From: JBEKHI01 sp050012355
Lineage (GTDB): Bacteria; Actinomycetota; Actinomycetes; Streptosporangiales; Streptosporangiaceae
Reading direction: 5' to 3'
Assembly: GCA_050012355.1 (NCBI GenBank)
Contig: JBEKHI010000470.1
Coordinates: forward strand, 1 to 5,999
Length of the DNA: 5,999 nucleotides
In this document: positions 1 through 5,378 of the stretch, one piece after another
Position numbering within the stretch: position 1 is the stretch's first letter
Layout: every line of letters begins with the position of its first letter
Notes under the pieces: generated by a model
Databases searched by the model: none
Told to the model about the DNA's origin: nothing
The model's input: only the letters and a program-made list of their open reading frames with translations
Translations under genes and position numbers: made by a program

Positions 1-179
1 CTGCACTACCCAGACAAGAGTGCGGGTAACGCAGCACTCACCAGGAACGCCCGGCGCGGCAGCAGGGTGATATGGCACGGATGCCCGGTTCGCTACCCCA
101 TCCCAGGTCTCGCGGCGCGAAGCAAACCACGATCAGGACCCGCAACATGCCGTAAACGCACCATGACATGTGTCCATAA
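1..179. other. Flank with no convincing gene
   Basis: No open frame here looks like a protein I recognise. One plus-strand frame stays open from the left edge to a TAG at 217-219 (72 codons), but its composition is arginine/proline-rich and unlike a conserved protein, and it runs through the terminator-like hairpin and over the end of the reductase gene. A weak stem (GAGTGC at 18-23 with GCACTC at 34-39) competes with a shorter one inside it (TGCG at 21-24, CGCA at 30-33). It could be the remnant of a terminator for a gene left of the window. No tRNA fold was found. Confidence 0.4.
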
Positions 180-204
180 CCCCAGCGATGGGACATCGCT
201 GGGG
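180..204 (-). terminator. Probable intrinsic terminator after the reductase gene
   Basis: CCCCAGCGATG at 180-190 and CATCGCTGGGG at 194-204 form a perfect 11-bp stem with a 3-base loop, starting 11 bases past the TAG of the aldo/keto reductase. On the minus strand the stem is followed by TTATGG, so there is no real U-tract, which is common for actinobacterial terminators. Because of its symmetry it could also stop transcripts arriving on the plus strand. It is the only strong hairpin found downstream of the PBP-reductase pair, which supports one transcript for both. Confidence 0.7.
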
Positions 205-215
205 CTGGTGCCGGG

Positions 216-1253
216 CTAGAAGCGGCCGCCGTTGACGCGGCGGGAACGCTGGGTCTGGCCGCGCTCTCCGTAGGGGTAGTCGGGGGCGATGGGAGCGCTG
301 GCCTCATCAAGCTGCTGGTGGTCCGCGTTCGTGAGTTCGAGATCGGCCGCAGCTAGGTTGTCGTTCAGCTGGTCGAGCGTGCGGGCGCCGAGGATGACCG
401 AGCTGACCGCGGGACGGTGCAGGACCCAGGCGATCGCCACTTGGCCCATCGAGACGCCATGGGCGTCCGCGACCTTGCGTACCACGTCGATCACTTGCCA
501 GGTGTGCTCCTGGTTGCCGCGGTCATTCCAGATCCGCATCCCCTGGTCCATTTGCTCGGCGAGCCGGGTGCCGGGAGCGGGTGGCGCATCGCGCTGATAT
601 TTGCCGGTCAGCCACCCGCTGGCCAGCGGCGACCAAGGGAGCAGGCCGATTCCCGCTGCCTCGCAGGCGGGGACGATCTCCCACTCGATCGCGCGGGCGA
701 GCAGGTTGTACTGAGGCTGGACGGTCACCGGGCTGGATGCCACGCTGAGCGTGCCCGCCAGGTCTACGTACTTCTGGATCTGATAGCCGAGGAAGTTCGA
801 CAGCCCGGCGTAGCGGATCTTGCCCGCCCGGATCGCGTCGTCAAGGAATCGCAGCGTCTCCTCGATGGGAGTCAGCGGGTCCCACCCGTGCAATTGGTAC
901 AGGTCGATCGTGTCGACGCACAGCCGGCGCAGCGACGCGTCCAGTGCCAAGCCGAGATGGCGACGGGACAGGCCATGGCCGTTGGGAGTCTCGTCAGTCG
1001 GGAACCGGGCCTTCGTCGCGACGACCATCCGATCCTTGGCGCCGTCACGCGAGCCCAGCCAGCGTCCGATGATCGCCTCGGAACGGCCGTCGGCGTATAC
1101 GTCGGCAGTGTCGATGAGCGTCCCGCCGACCTCGGCGAACCGGTCGAGCTGAGCGAACGACCCAGCCTCGTCGGTCTCGTTGCCGAAGGTGAGCGCTCCG
1201 AGCGTCAGCGCCGACACCGCGCATCCGCTGTCACCGAGCAGCCGGTATTCCAT
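216..1253 (-). CDS. Aldo/keto reductase (COG0667-type oxidoreductase)
   Basis: This is a 345-residue cytosolic NADPH-dependent reductase of aldehydes and ketones with an (alpha/beta)8 barrel. The catalytic tetrad is visible: Asp48 and Tyr53 in LIDTADVY, Lys81 in VATK, and His122 in YQLHGWD. Cofactor-site segments follow in order: GLSNF (150-154), QPQYN (179-183), PWSPLASGWLTGKY (206-219), and ILGART (287-292) near the C-terminus, where this family holds the NADPH 2'-phosphate. The length is normal for the family. The ATG at 1253 is chosen because MEYRLLG is the typical N-terminus and GGGAG lies 9 bases upstream; the same frame stays open for another 159 codons, but that stretch overlaps the PBP coding region and reads as low-complexity Arg/Pro/Ala. 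It lies 22 bases downstream of the PBP stop, so co-transcription is likely. The substrate cannot be told from sequence; aryl aldehydes, sugars or methylglyoxal are all possible. Confidence 0.93.
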   Translation of the reverse strand: MEYRLLGDSGCAVSALTLGALTFGNETDEAGSFAQLDRFAEVGGTLIDTADVYADGRSEAIIGRWLGSRDGAKDRMVVATKARFPTDETPNGHGLSRRHLGLALDASLRRLCVDTIDLYQLHGWDPLTPIEETLRFLDDAIRAGKIRYAGLSNFLGYQIQKYVDLAGTLSVASSPVTVQPQYNLLARAIEWEIVPACEAAGIGLLPWSPLASGWLTGKYQRDAPPAPGTRLAEQMDQGMRIWNDRGNQEHTWQVIDVVRKVADAHGVSMGQVAIAWVLHRPAVSSVILGARTLDQLNDNLAAADLELTNADHQQLDEASAPIAPDYPYGERGQTQRSRRVNGGRF

Positions 1254-1262
1254 GCTTCCGTT

Positions 1263-1267
1263 CTCCC
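1263..1267 (-). promoter_or_regulatory. Ribosome binding site of the reductase
   Basis: GGGAG on the minus strand sits 9 bases before the ATG at 1253, inside the 22-base gap after the PBP stop. It supports the short 345-residue start over the long open frame. A second purine patch, GGAA at 1256-1259, lies too close to the start to be preferred. Confidence 0.6.
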
Positions 1268-1275
1268 GTCCGGTC

Positions 1276-3630
1276 TTACCGTCCTGTCGGATTCCCGTTG
1301 TTGCCGCCGCCGTTGCCCTTACCGTTCCCGTTTCCGCCGCCGCCGGTCGTGGTGGTGGGGGCGGTGCTCTTCTGGGTGGCCGGCTGCTTGACCGAGACGC
1401 CGTTGCCCTCAGACCACAGGTTACTGCTGGCCGGGACGGCGGTGAAGTACTGGAAGCTGCCAAGGTTAACGTGGGTGAACGTGTAATACCAGGTGGACGC
1501 GGGCGCGTTGGCACCGTACATCTCGGCTGGGCATTCCTGCCCCTCTTCACCGGGCATGGTGCTGTCGTAGCAGGCAGTCTCGCCGGCCATCGTGTCGTTG
1601 ACCGTCGGGGAGATCGGGTTGAACACCGAGGTATAGCTGGCGAGGTTCGGGGTGTACCCGGCGAACGCCGCGTACGGAGTGCCGTTCCCGCTGGCGACGT
1701 TGGAGGTACCGGTCTTGCCCGCACTCTCACGGCCGTCGGGGAGGCTGTACCCGGCGGCGGTGCCCGAGGTGATGGTGCCCTGCAGGATGTAGTTCACCGC
1801 GTTCGCGACATCCTGGCTGACGGCCTGGCGGCAGCCAGCCGACGGAACCCCGACGGAGGCACCGGTCTCGGCCTTGATGCCGGTGAGGACGATCGGTGAG
1901 CAGTACCGGCCCTGGGCCGCCATCGTGGCGTAGGCAGCGGCCATCTGGAGCGGGGTGACATTCAGCTCGCCGAGTGTGAAGCCAGGGTAGTTGTCCGCCG
2001 AGTCAGCGAAGCCGAGGCTCGGGTCCGCGTTAAGCAGCGAGACGCCGTTGGCCCAGGTCATGCCCAAGTTAGCCGCGGTCTTGACTACGTTGCAGAGCCC
2101 GACCTTCTGCTCAAGCTGACCGAAGAACACGTTGATCGAATCCGCGGTGCCGGTGTACAGCGAGTACGTACCGGTGCCGGTGCCCTCGGAGTTCACCACG
2201 TTGAAAGCACCGTCGATGCCGTTGTACTGGCCGGCGGGGCCTCCCGCGCAGGTCGTGTACCCGGTGAACGTGCTCGGGCTCTTCACGGTGGAGGTGTAGC
2301 CGAACGGTATGCCCTGCTCAAGCGCGGTCACCAGGGTGAACAGCGTGGAAGAGGAACCGGTCTGCACGCCGTCGGCGCCGCCGTACTGATTGCCGACCGC
2401 GTAGTCCACCTCGGTGTCGCCGTCGGCGGTGCCGTAACTCCTGTTCTCCGCGATGGACCGCACCTGGCCGGTTCCCGGCTGGATCAGCACCTGCGTATCG
2501 GCGTTGCGCCCGGGGTTGTACACGTTGCTGTACTCGGGGAGCACGTAGTTGACCGCGTTGGTGGAGCTCTGCTCGTCCGAGGGGTCAAGCGTGGTGGTGA
2601 TGGTCAGGCCGCCGGTGGCGAGCACCTTGGCGCGTGCCTGCGTGGTCGTTCCCAGCTCGGAGTCCTGCATCAGCACGTGTTCCACGTAGTCGCAGAAGAA
2701 TCCGGCGTCCCCGACGGTCGAGGCCGTGCAGCCGTTCTGTGCCTCGCCGGGGTGGGTGGCTAGCGGCTGCTTCTCCGCGGTGGCCGCCTGGGCCTTGGTG
2801 AGACCGTTGTTCGTCTGGTACATCCGGGCGAGCACCGTGTTGCGGCGTTCCAGCGAGAGGGCCGGGTTGTTGATCGGGTCGTACGCCGTGGGGTTTTCCA
2901 CGATGCCGGCCAGCGTCGCCGCCTGCTCGAGCGTGAGGTTGGCCGCCGTGGTGCCGAAGTAGGTCTCGGCGGCGGCCTCGATGCCGTAAGCGCCGTTGCC
3001 GAAGTACGCGTCGTTCAGGTAGCCGGCCAGGATCTGCTGCTTGGTCATGTTGTGCTCGACGTCGACAGCCATCCGGAGCTGGTTCAGCTTACGGTTGAGC
3101 GTCAAGGCGGTGGCCGCCTCCGCCTCCTGCGGGTTCGCGGCCGACAGGATGAGCACGTTCTTCACGTACTGCTGGGCGATGGTGGACCCACCCTGTACGG
3201 GTTCGTGCTTCAGGTCGTTGACGAGGGCGCGGATGGTGCCCTTGACATCGATCGCGCCCTGCTGCCAGTACGTATTGTCCTCGATGGCGACGATGGCCTT
3301 GAGCATCGCCGGGGCGATCTGGTTGTAGGCCACCGGTGCTCGGTCGATGCCGCTGTAGGACATCCCCTGGCCTTCGTCCACGCCATACACGTAGGTCAGG
3401 AGCTGGCCGTCGCGGTTGAGGATCTCCGAACGGGCGGGCAGATCACCAGTGCCAGTGAGCTTCAGCGTGGTGAACTTGTCCGCGGCGTTTCGGACCAGGA
3501 TGCCGGTAGACGCGACTATCGGCACGATCATGGCAGCGATGAGTACGCCGCCGATCGCTGAGAACAGGGCCAAGCGGCCGACGGCGCTCGTCTTGCTCGA
3601 GGCCAATGAGGTCCAATCCGTGCGCAGCAC
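1276..3630 (-). CDS. Class A penicillin-binding protein (PonA2-like) with degenerate SxxK
   Basis: This is a 784-residue bifunctional peptidoglycan synthase acting outside the membrane: a glycosyltransferase that polymerises lipid II and a transpeptidase domain that would crosslink it. A short cytoplasmic N-terminus is followed by one membrane helix (about residues 20-46). GT51 motifs are in order: the catalytic Glu117-Asp118, GGSTIAQQ (147-154), RKL...E192...YLN (180-206), and the ENPTAYDP/ERRN segment (245-264). The transpeptidase domain (about 375-690) has SIN (498-500) and KTG (639-641), but its first motif is S426-S-S-T429, so the lysine of SxxK is replaced by threonine. All eight cysteines are extracytoplasmic, so disulfides are possible. 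No PASTA domain is visible; the end is a Thr then Gly/Asn-rich tail. The start is GTG with no good Shine-Dalgarno, perhaps leaderless. Position beside wblA/whiB4 makes it the positional equivalent of mycobacterial ponA2. It is probably the first gene of a PBP-reductase transcript. Confidence 0.92.
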   Translation of the reverse strand: MLRTDWTSLASSKTSAVGRLALFSAIGGVLIAAMIVPIVASTGILVRNAADKFTTLKLTGTGDLPARSEILNRDGQLLTYVYGVDEGQGMSYSGIDRAPVAYNQIAPAMLKAIVAIEDNTYWQQGAIDVKGTIRALVNDLKHEPVQGGSTIAQQYVKNVLILSAANPQEAEAATALTLNRKLNQLRMAVDVEHNMTKQQILAGYLNDAYFGNGAYGIEAAAETYFGTTAANLTLEQAATLAGIVENPTAYDPINNPALSLERRNTVLARMYQTNNGLTKAQAATAEKQPLATHPGEAQNGCTASTVGDAGFFCDYVEHVLMQDSELGTTTQARAKVLATGGLTITTTLDPSDEQSSTNAVNYVLPEYSNVYNPGRNADTQVLIQPGTGQVRSIAENRSYGTADGDTEVDYAVGNQYGGADGVQTGSSSTLFTLVTALEQGIPFGYTSTVKSPSTFTGYTTCAGGPAGQYNGIDGAFNVVNSEGTGTGTYSLYTGTADSINVFFGQLEQKVGLCNVVKTAANLGMTWANGVSLLNADPSLGFADSADNYPGFTLGELNVTPLQMAAAYATMAAQGRYCSPIVLTGIKAETGASVGVPSAGCRQAVSQDVANAVNYILQGTITSGTAAGYSLPDGRESAGKTGTSNVASGNGTPYAAFAGYTPNLASYTSVFNPISPTVNDTMAGETACYDSTMPGEEGQECPAEMYGANAPASTWYYTFTHVNLGSFQYFTAVPASSNLWSEGNGVSVKQPATQKSTAPTTTTGGGGNGNGKGNGGGNNGNPTGR
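1291..1344 (-). repeat. Gly/Asn-rich low-complexity tail of the PBP
   Basis: These bases encode residues 763-780, made only of Gly and Asn with a single Lys, just after a run of four Thr (759-762). The DNA is a string of near-repeated GGN and AAC/AAT codons. Such tails in exported proteins often act as flexible linkers in the wall. This is inferred from composition only. The stretch is prone to length change by slippage. Confidence 0.75.
2344..2355 (-). other. Transpeptidase motif 1 site, S-S-S-T instead of SxxK
   Basis: On the minus strand these codons read TCC TCT TCC ACG (Ser426-Ser-Ser-Thr429), flanked by QTG on one side and LFTLVTALEQG on the other, the usual setting of the serine nucleophile in actinobacterial class A PBPs. 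The fourth residue should be the lysine that activates the serine. ACG is one base from AAG (Lys), so the change could be a recent substitution, a fixed family trait or an assembly error. Confidence 0.85.
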
Positions 3631-3637
3631 AGCTCAT

Positions 3638-3664
3638 AGGGTATGCCTCGCAGCAACATGTCGA
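3638..3664 (-). promoter_or_regulatory. Possible leaderless promoter for the PBP gene
   Basis: On the minus strand TCGACA (3664-3659, five of six to TTGACA) is followed after 15 bases by TACCCT (3643-3638, fits TANNNT). Transcription would begin 6-7 bases later, at or within a base of the GTG start at 3630. A leaderless mRNA would explain why no convincing ribosome binding site precedes this GTG. The spacer is short, so this is tentative. Confidence 0.35.
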
Positions 3665-3707
3665 AACCCACCTTCTGTAACATGAGGTTGTCAGCTCACA
3701 CCAAACC

Positions 3708-3719
3708 GTGACTAGTCAC
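3708..3719. promoter_or_regulatory. Perfect 12-bp palindrome, candidate operator
   Basis: GTGACTAGTCAC is fully self-complementary. If one bulged A (3720) is allowed, the symmetry extends through CCG on the left and CGG on the right. It contains CTAG, normally rare in GC-rich actinomycetes. It lies between the two divergent genes, immediately downstream of a possible PBP promoter (3727-3755). The GTGA/TCAC arms resemble the early description of BldD sites (AGTGA-n-TCAC) and also form two overlapping GTNAC pentamers. The spacing is too tight for a CRP site (TGTGA-N6-TCACA). Which protein binds is unknown. Confidence 0.5.
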
Positions 3720-3726
3720 ACGGGTG

Positions 3727-3755
3727 TATATAGTCCATCAGGACTATTCCTGAAA
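3727..3755 (-). promoter_or_regulatory. Possible upstream promoter for the PBP gene
   Basis: On the minus strand TTTCAG (3755-3750) is separated by 17 bases from TATATA (3732-3727). The -10 is strong against the GC-rich background, the -35 is poor. A start near 3720 would give a leader of about 90 bases with the GTGACTAGTCAC palindrome at its very beginning. The same A/T-rich patch read on the plus strand gives TATAGT (3729-3734), so it may serve both directions. Confidence 0.35.
3730..3747. repeat. Inverted repeat ATAGTCC-ATCA-GGACTAT
   Basis: ATAGTCC at 3730-3736 and GGACTAT at 3741-3747 are perfectly complementary with an ATCA loop, giving a 7-bp stem. It overlaps the A/T-rich -10-like patch of the divergent control region, so an operator is more likely than a terminator. 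No U-tract follows on either strand. Confidence 0.5.
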
Positions 3756-3771
3756 TGGCCATGCCGGGGTC

Positions 3772-3801
3772 TTGGCACGGGGGGTGTAACTTCCGTAAGT
3801 T
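3772..3801 (+). promoter_or_regulatory. Candidate wblA promoter
   Basis: TTGGCA (3772-3777, five of six to TTGACA) is followed after 18 bases by TAAGTT (3796-3801, fits TANNNT). Transcription would start near 3808, giving a leader of roughly 115 bases. A GTAAC pentamer (3786-3790) lies in the spacer and GTCAC (3807-3811) at the predicted start, positions where a bound regulator would interfere with polymerase. The -10 is also half of a small inverted repeat, AACTT-N4-AAGTT (3788-3801). Confidence 0.45.
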
Positions 3802-3910
3802 GCTTTGTCACGAACCGATAACCGTGGTCGGGTGGCCGCACACCCCCGCGATTGTCACAAACCCGTCGATGAGGACACCGGGCACCGGCGTGTGCTCGGC
3901 GGACCAAATG

Positions 3911-3915
3911 AGGAG
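3911..3915 (+). promoter_or_regulatory. Ribosome binding site of wblA
   Basis: AGGAG lies 8 bases before the ATG at 3924, an ideal Shine-Dalgarno placement. It fixes the start of wblA and argues against the out-of-frame ATG at 3908. Confidence 0.8.
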
Positions 3916-3923
3916 TTGGGCAC

Positions 3924-4226
3924 ATGTGGATCACTGACTGGACCACACGCGCCGCATGCAAGGGAACCGATCCGGACGAGCTTTTCGTCCAGGGCGCAGC
4001 GCAGAACCGCGCGAAGCTGATCTGCCGGGGATGCCCGGTTCGGACAGAGTGCCTTGCGGACGCGCTTGACAACGGCATCGAGTTCGGTGTCTGGGGCGGC
4101 ATGACCGAGCGGGAGCGCCGCGCGCTGCTCCGCCGTCGTCCGGACGTCACGTCGTGGCGTTCTCTCCTGGAGAAGGCCAGGGAGAACTATGAGCGGCAGG
4201 GTATCGACGAGCTGGTAGAGGCCTGA
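3924..4226 (+). CDS. WhiB-family iron-sulfur regulator WblA/WhiB4
   Basis: This 100-residue cytoplasmic protein carries the four WhiB cysteines, Cys12, Cys34, Cys37 and Cys43 (C-X21-C-X2-C-X5-C), which ligate a [4Fe-4S] cluster sensitive to oxygen and nitric oxide. The family turn follows as GVWGG (55-59), then a basic segment with an RRR triplet that would contact DNA, and a charged helical C-terminus. The DPDELFVQGAAQNRAK stretch and TERERRALLRRRP match WblA of Streptomyces as I remember it, and the flanking PBP and ATPase genes match the whiB4/wblA neighbourhood. Family members act with the principal sigma factor or directly on DNA: WblA controls the switch to sporulation and represses antibiotic production, WhiB4 handles oxidative stress. 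It is divergent from the PBP across 293 bases and converges on the ATPase pair. The ATG at 3924 has a good ribosome binding site. The length is slightly short for WblA, with the C-terminal extension trimmed. Confidence 0.95.
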   Translation: MWITDWTTRAACKGTDPDELFVQGAAQNRAKLICRGCPVRTECLADALDNGIEFGVWGGMTERERRALLRRRPDVTSWRSLLEKARENYERQGIDELVEA

Positions 4227-4243
4227 CAGCGCCGCTGCCAGGC
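4221..4243. terminator. Hairpin between convergent wblA and ATPase genes
   Basis: GCCTG (4221-4225) pairs with CAGGC (4239-4243) and CAGC (4227-4230) with GCTG (4234-4237) around a GCC loop. The position between the two stems is an A-C mismatch in plus-strand RNA but a G-U wobble in minus-strand RNA, so the stem is continuous (10 pairs) for ATPase transcripts. It starts over the wblA stop codon. An alternative stem, AGCGCC (4228-4233) with GGCGCT (4241-4246), overlaps it. No U-tract follows on either side. Confidence 0.45.
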
Positions 4244-4253
4244 GCTTCTCGGC

Positions 4254-5378
4254 TCAACCAGCCAGCACCTCTCGCAATCCGGCGAGATCGTGAACATCTA
4301 GTGGCAGCGCGGCCACCTCAGCAACGGGAACAGCGGGATGGACCGACGTGAACGTCGCGGTCACCCGTTGTTCCCGCTGATGCAACTGCATCCGGTCGGC
4401 GTGGAATCGCAGCGCGGCGATAGCCACGTCCCGGTCGAGTCCGCTGCCGTCGTTTTGCAATGATTCAAGAGTCTCGGCGGCGCCCAGCGCGCGGGCGGCG
4501 GACAGCTGTCCGGCGAGCGGCGTGTGGACCCGGTTGAGCACCAGGCCGGCCAGCGGCATCCGCTCGGCGTCCAGCCGCTCGACGAAGTACGACGCCTCAC
4601 GAAGGGCGTCCGGCTCCGGGGCGGCCACCACTAGGAAAGCCGTCCCCGGTGCCTGCAGTAGCCGGTAAGTTGCCTCGGCGCGCTCGCGAAAACCGCCAAA
4701 CATCGGGTCAAGCGCGGAAATAAATGTCTGCGCGTCCTTGAGAACCTGCGCCCCGAGCAGCTTGGTCAGCGCGCCAGTGACTACGGAAAAACCAGCATTG
4801 ATCACTTTCAGGTAGCCCACCCGGGCGGGTGCGGCTAGTAGCCGGATCAGCTTGCCGTCCAGGAACCGGGACAGCCGCTGCGGCGCGTCAAGGAAGTCCA
4901 GCGCCGACCGTGATGGCGGAGTGTCCACGACGATCAGGTCCCACTCGTCGGACCGGCGGAGCTGGCCCAGCTTCTCCATCGCCATGTACTCCTGGGTGCC
5001 GGCGAAGCTGGAGGACAGCGACTGGTAGAACGGGTTCGCCAGGATGCGCTTGGCCTGCTCAGGATCGGCGTGCGCCTCGACGATCTCGTCGAAGGTCCGC
5101 TTCATGTCGAGCATCATCGCGTGCAGCGACCCCTCGCCCTGCCCCACTCCCGCCACCCGGCGGGGAGTGTTGTCCAGCGCGGTCAGGCCCATGGACTGCG
5201 CCAGCCGCTTGGCCGGGTCGACGGTGAGCACGCAGGTCTGGCGGCCGCGTTCCGCCGCCCGGAGGCCGATCGCGGCCGCGGTGGTCGTCTTGCCGACGCC
5301 GCCCGAGCCGCAGCAGACGATGATCCGGGTGCGCCGGTCGTCGATGATCCTGTCGATCTCAAGCTTGGGTGCCGTCAT
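4254..5378 (-). CDS. Get3/ArsA-like P-loop ATPase, second of a pair
   Basis: A complete 374-residue cytosolic ATPase of the ArsA/Get3/MinD branch of SIMIBI NTPases. The Walker A is GSGGVGKTT (24-32); Ser25 stands where the signature lysine of the deviant Walker A motif normally is, while Lys30 is present. Switch I is VDPAKRLAQ (53-61), and switch II/Walker B is IVVDTPPS (149-156). LNRVH (281-285) corresponds to the base-recognition region of these ATPases. There is no second ATPase half, so it must work as a dimer, presumably with the overlapping upstream gene product. Homologues Rv3679 and Rv3680 of M. tuberculosis form such a pair; the old label of anion transporter is not supported by any membrane or arsenite-site motif visible here. 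The ATG at 5378 overlaps the upstream TGA as ATGA, with AGGGGG just before it. The name is secure at family level, the cellular role is not. Confidence 0.92.
   Translation of the reverse strand: MTAPKLEIDRIIDDRRTRIIVCCGSGGVGKTTTAAAIGLRAAERGRQTCVLTVDPAKRLAQSMGLTALDNTPRRVAGVGQGEGSLHAMMLDMKRTFDEIVEAHADPEQAKRILANPFYQSLSSSFAGTQEYMAMEKLGQLRRSDEWDLIVVDTPPSRSALDFLDAPQRLSRFLDGKLIRLLAAPARVGYLKVINAGFSVVTGALTKLLGAQVLKDAQTFISALDPMFGGFRERAEATYRLLQAPGTAFLVVAAPEPDALREASYFVERLDAERMPLAGLVLNRVHTPLAGQLSAARALGAAETLESLQNDGSGLDRDVAIAALRFHADRMQLHQREQRVTATFTSVHPAVPVAEVAALPLDVHDLAGLREVLAG

Larger units (their letters stand above)
3677..3858. promoter_or_regulatory. Cluster of six GTNAC elements
   Basis: Exact GTNAC pentamers start at 3677, 3708, 3715, 3786, 3807 and 3854, with near matches GTAAG (3795-3799) and ATAAC (3818-3822). 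GTCAC at 3807 and ATAAC at 3818 are 11 bases apart, one helical turn. The response regulator MtrA of actinomycetes is known to recognise tandem GTNAC-type direct repeats with about this period, so MtrA is the leading candidate. This is inference from motif only. Confidence 0.4.

Noticed and set aside
80..110. GGTTCG near 88-93 as a tRNA T-loop
   Set aside because: The bases around it do not give a T-stem, acceptor stem or anticodon arm.
417..1391. Long plus-strand open frame of 324 codons opposite the reductase
   Set aside because: It is antisense to a gene with a clear catalytic tetrad and has the arginine/valine-rich look of a GC-driven shadow frame.
1254..1730. A 159-codon N-terminal extension of the aldo/keto reductase frame
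   Set aside because: It lies inside the PBP coding region in another frame, is Arg/Pro/Ala low-complexity, and the reductase has a normal start with a ribosome binding site at 1253.
3443..3637. ATG at 3637 as start of a separate 64-residue protein
   Set aside because: It is out of frame with the PBP and overlaps the membrane-anchor coding region; the PBP frame is clearly real there.
3696..3865. Three TCAC-n-AACCG-like segments as an integration or iteron array
   Set aside because: Spacing is irregular, the copies differ and no recombinase or replication gene is near; they are better explained as part of the GTNAC motif cluster.
3755..3937. A 60-codon plus-strand frame ending 14 bases into wblA, including an ATG at 3908
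   Set aside because: No ribosome binding site precedes either ATG, the peptide resembles nothing known, and it runs through the candidate promoter. A leader peptide cannot be excluded but is not supported.
3716..4150. Minus-strand frame of 144 codons across wblA
   Set aside because: It is antisense to wblA and its composition is Arg/Ser/Pro-rich; no family features.
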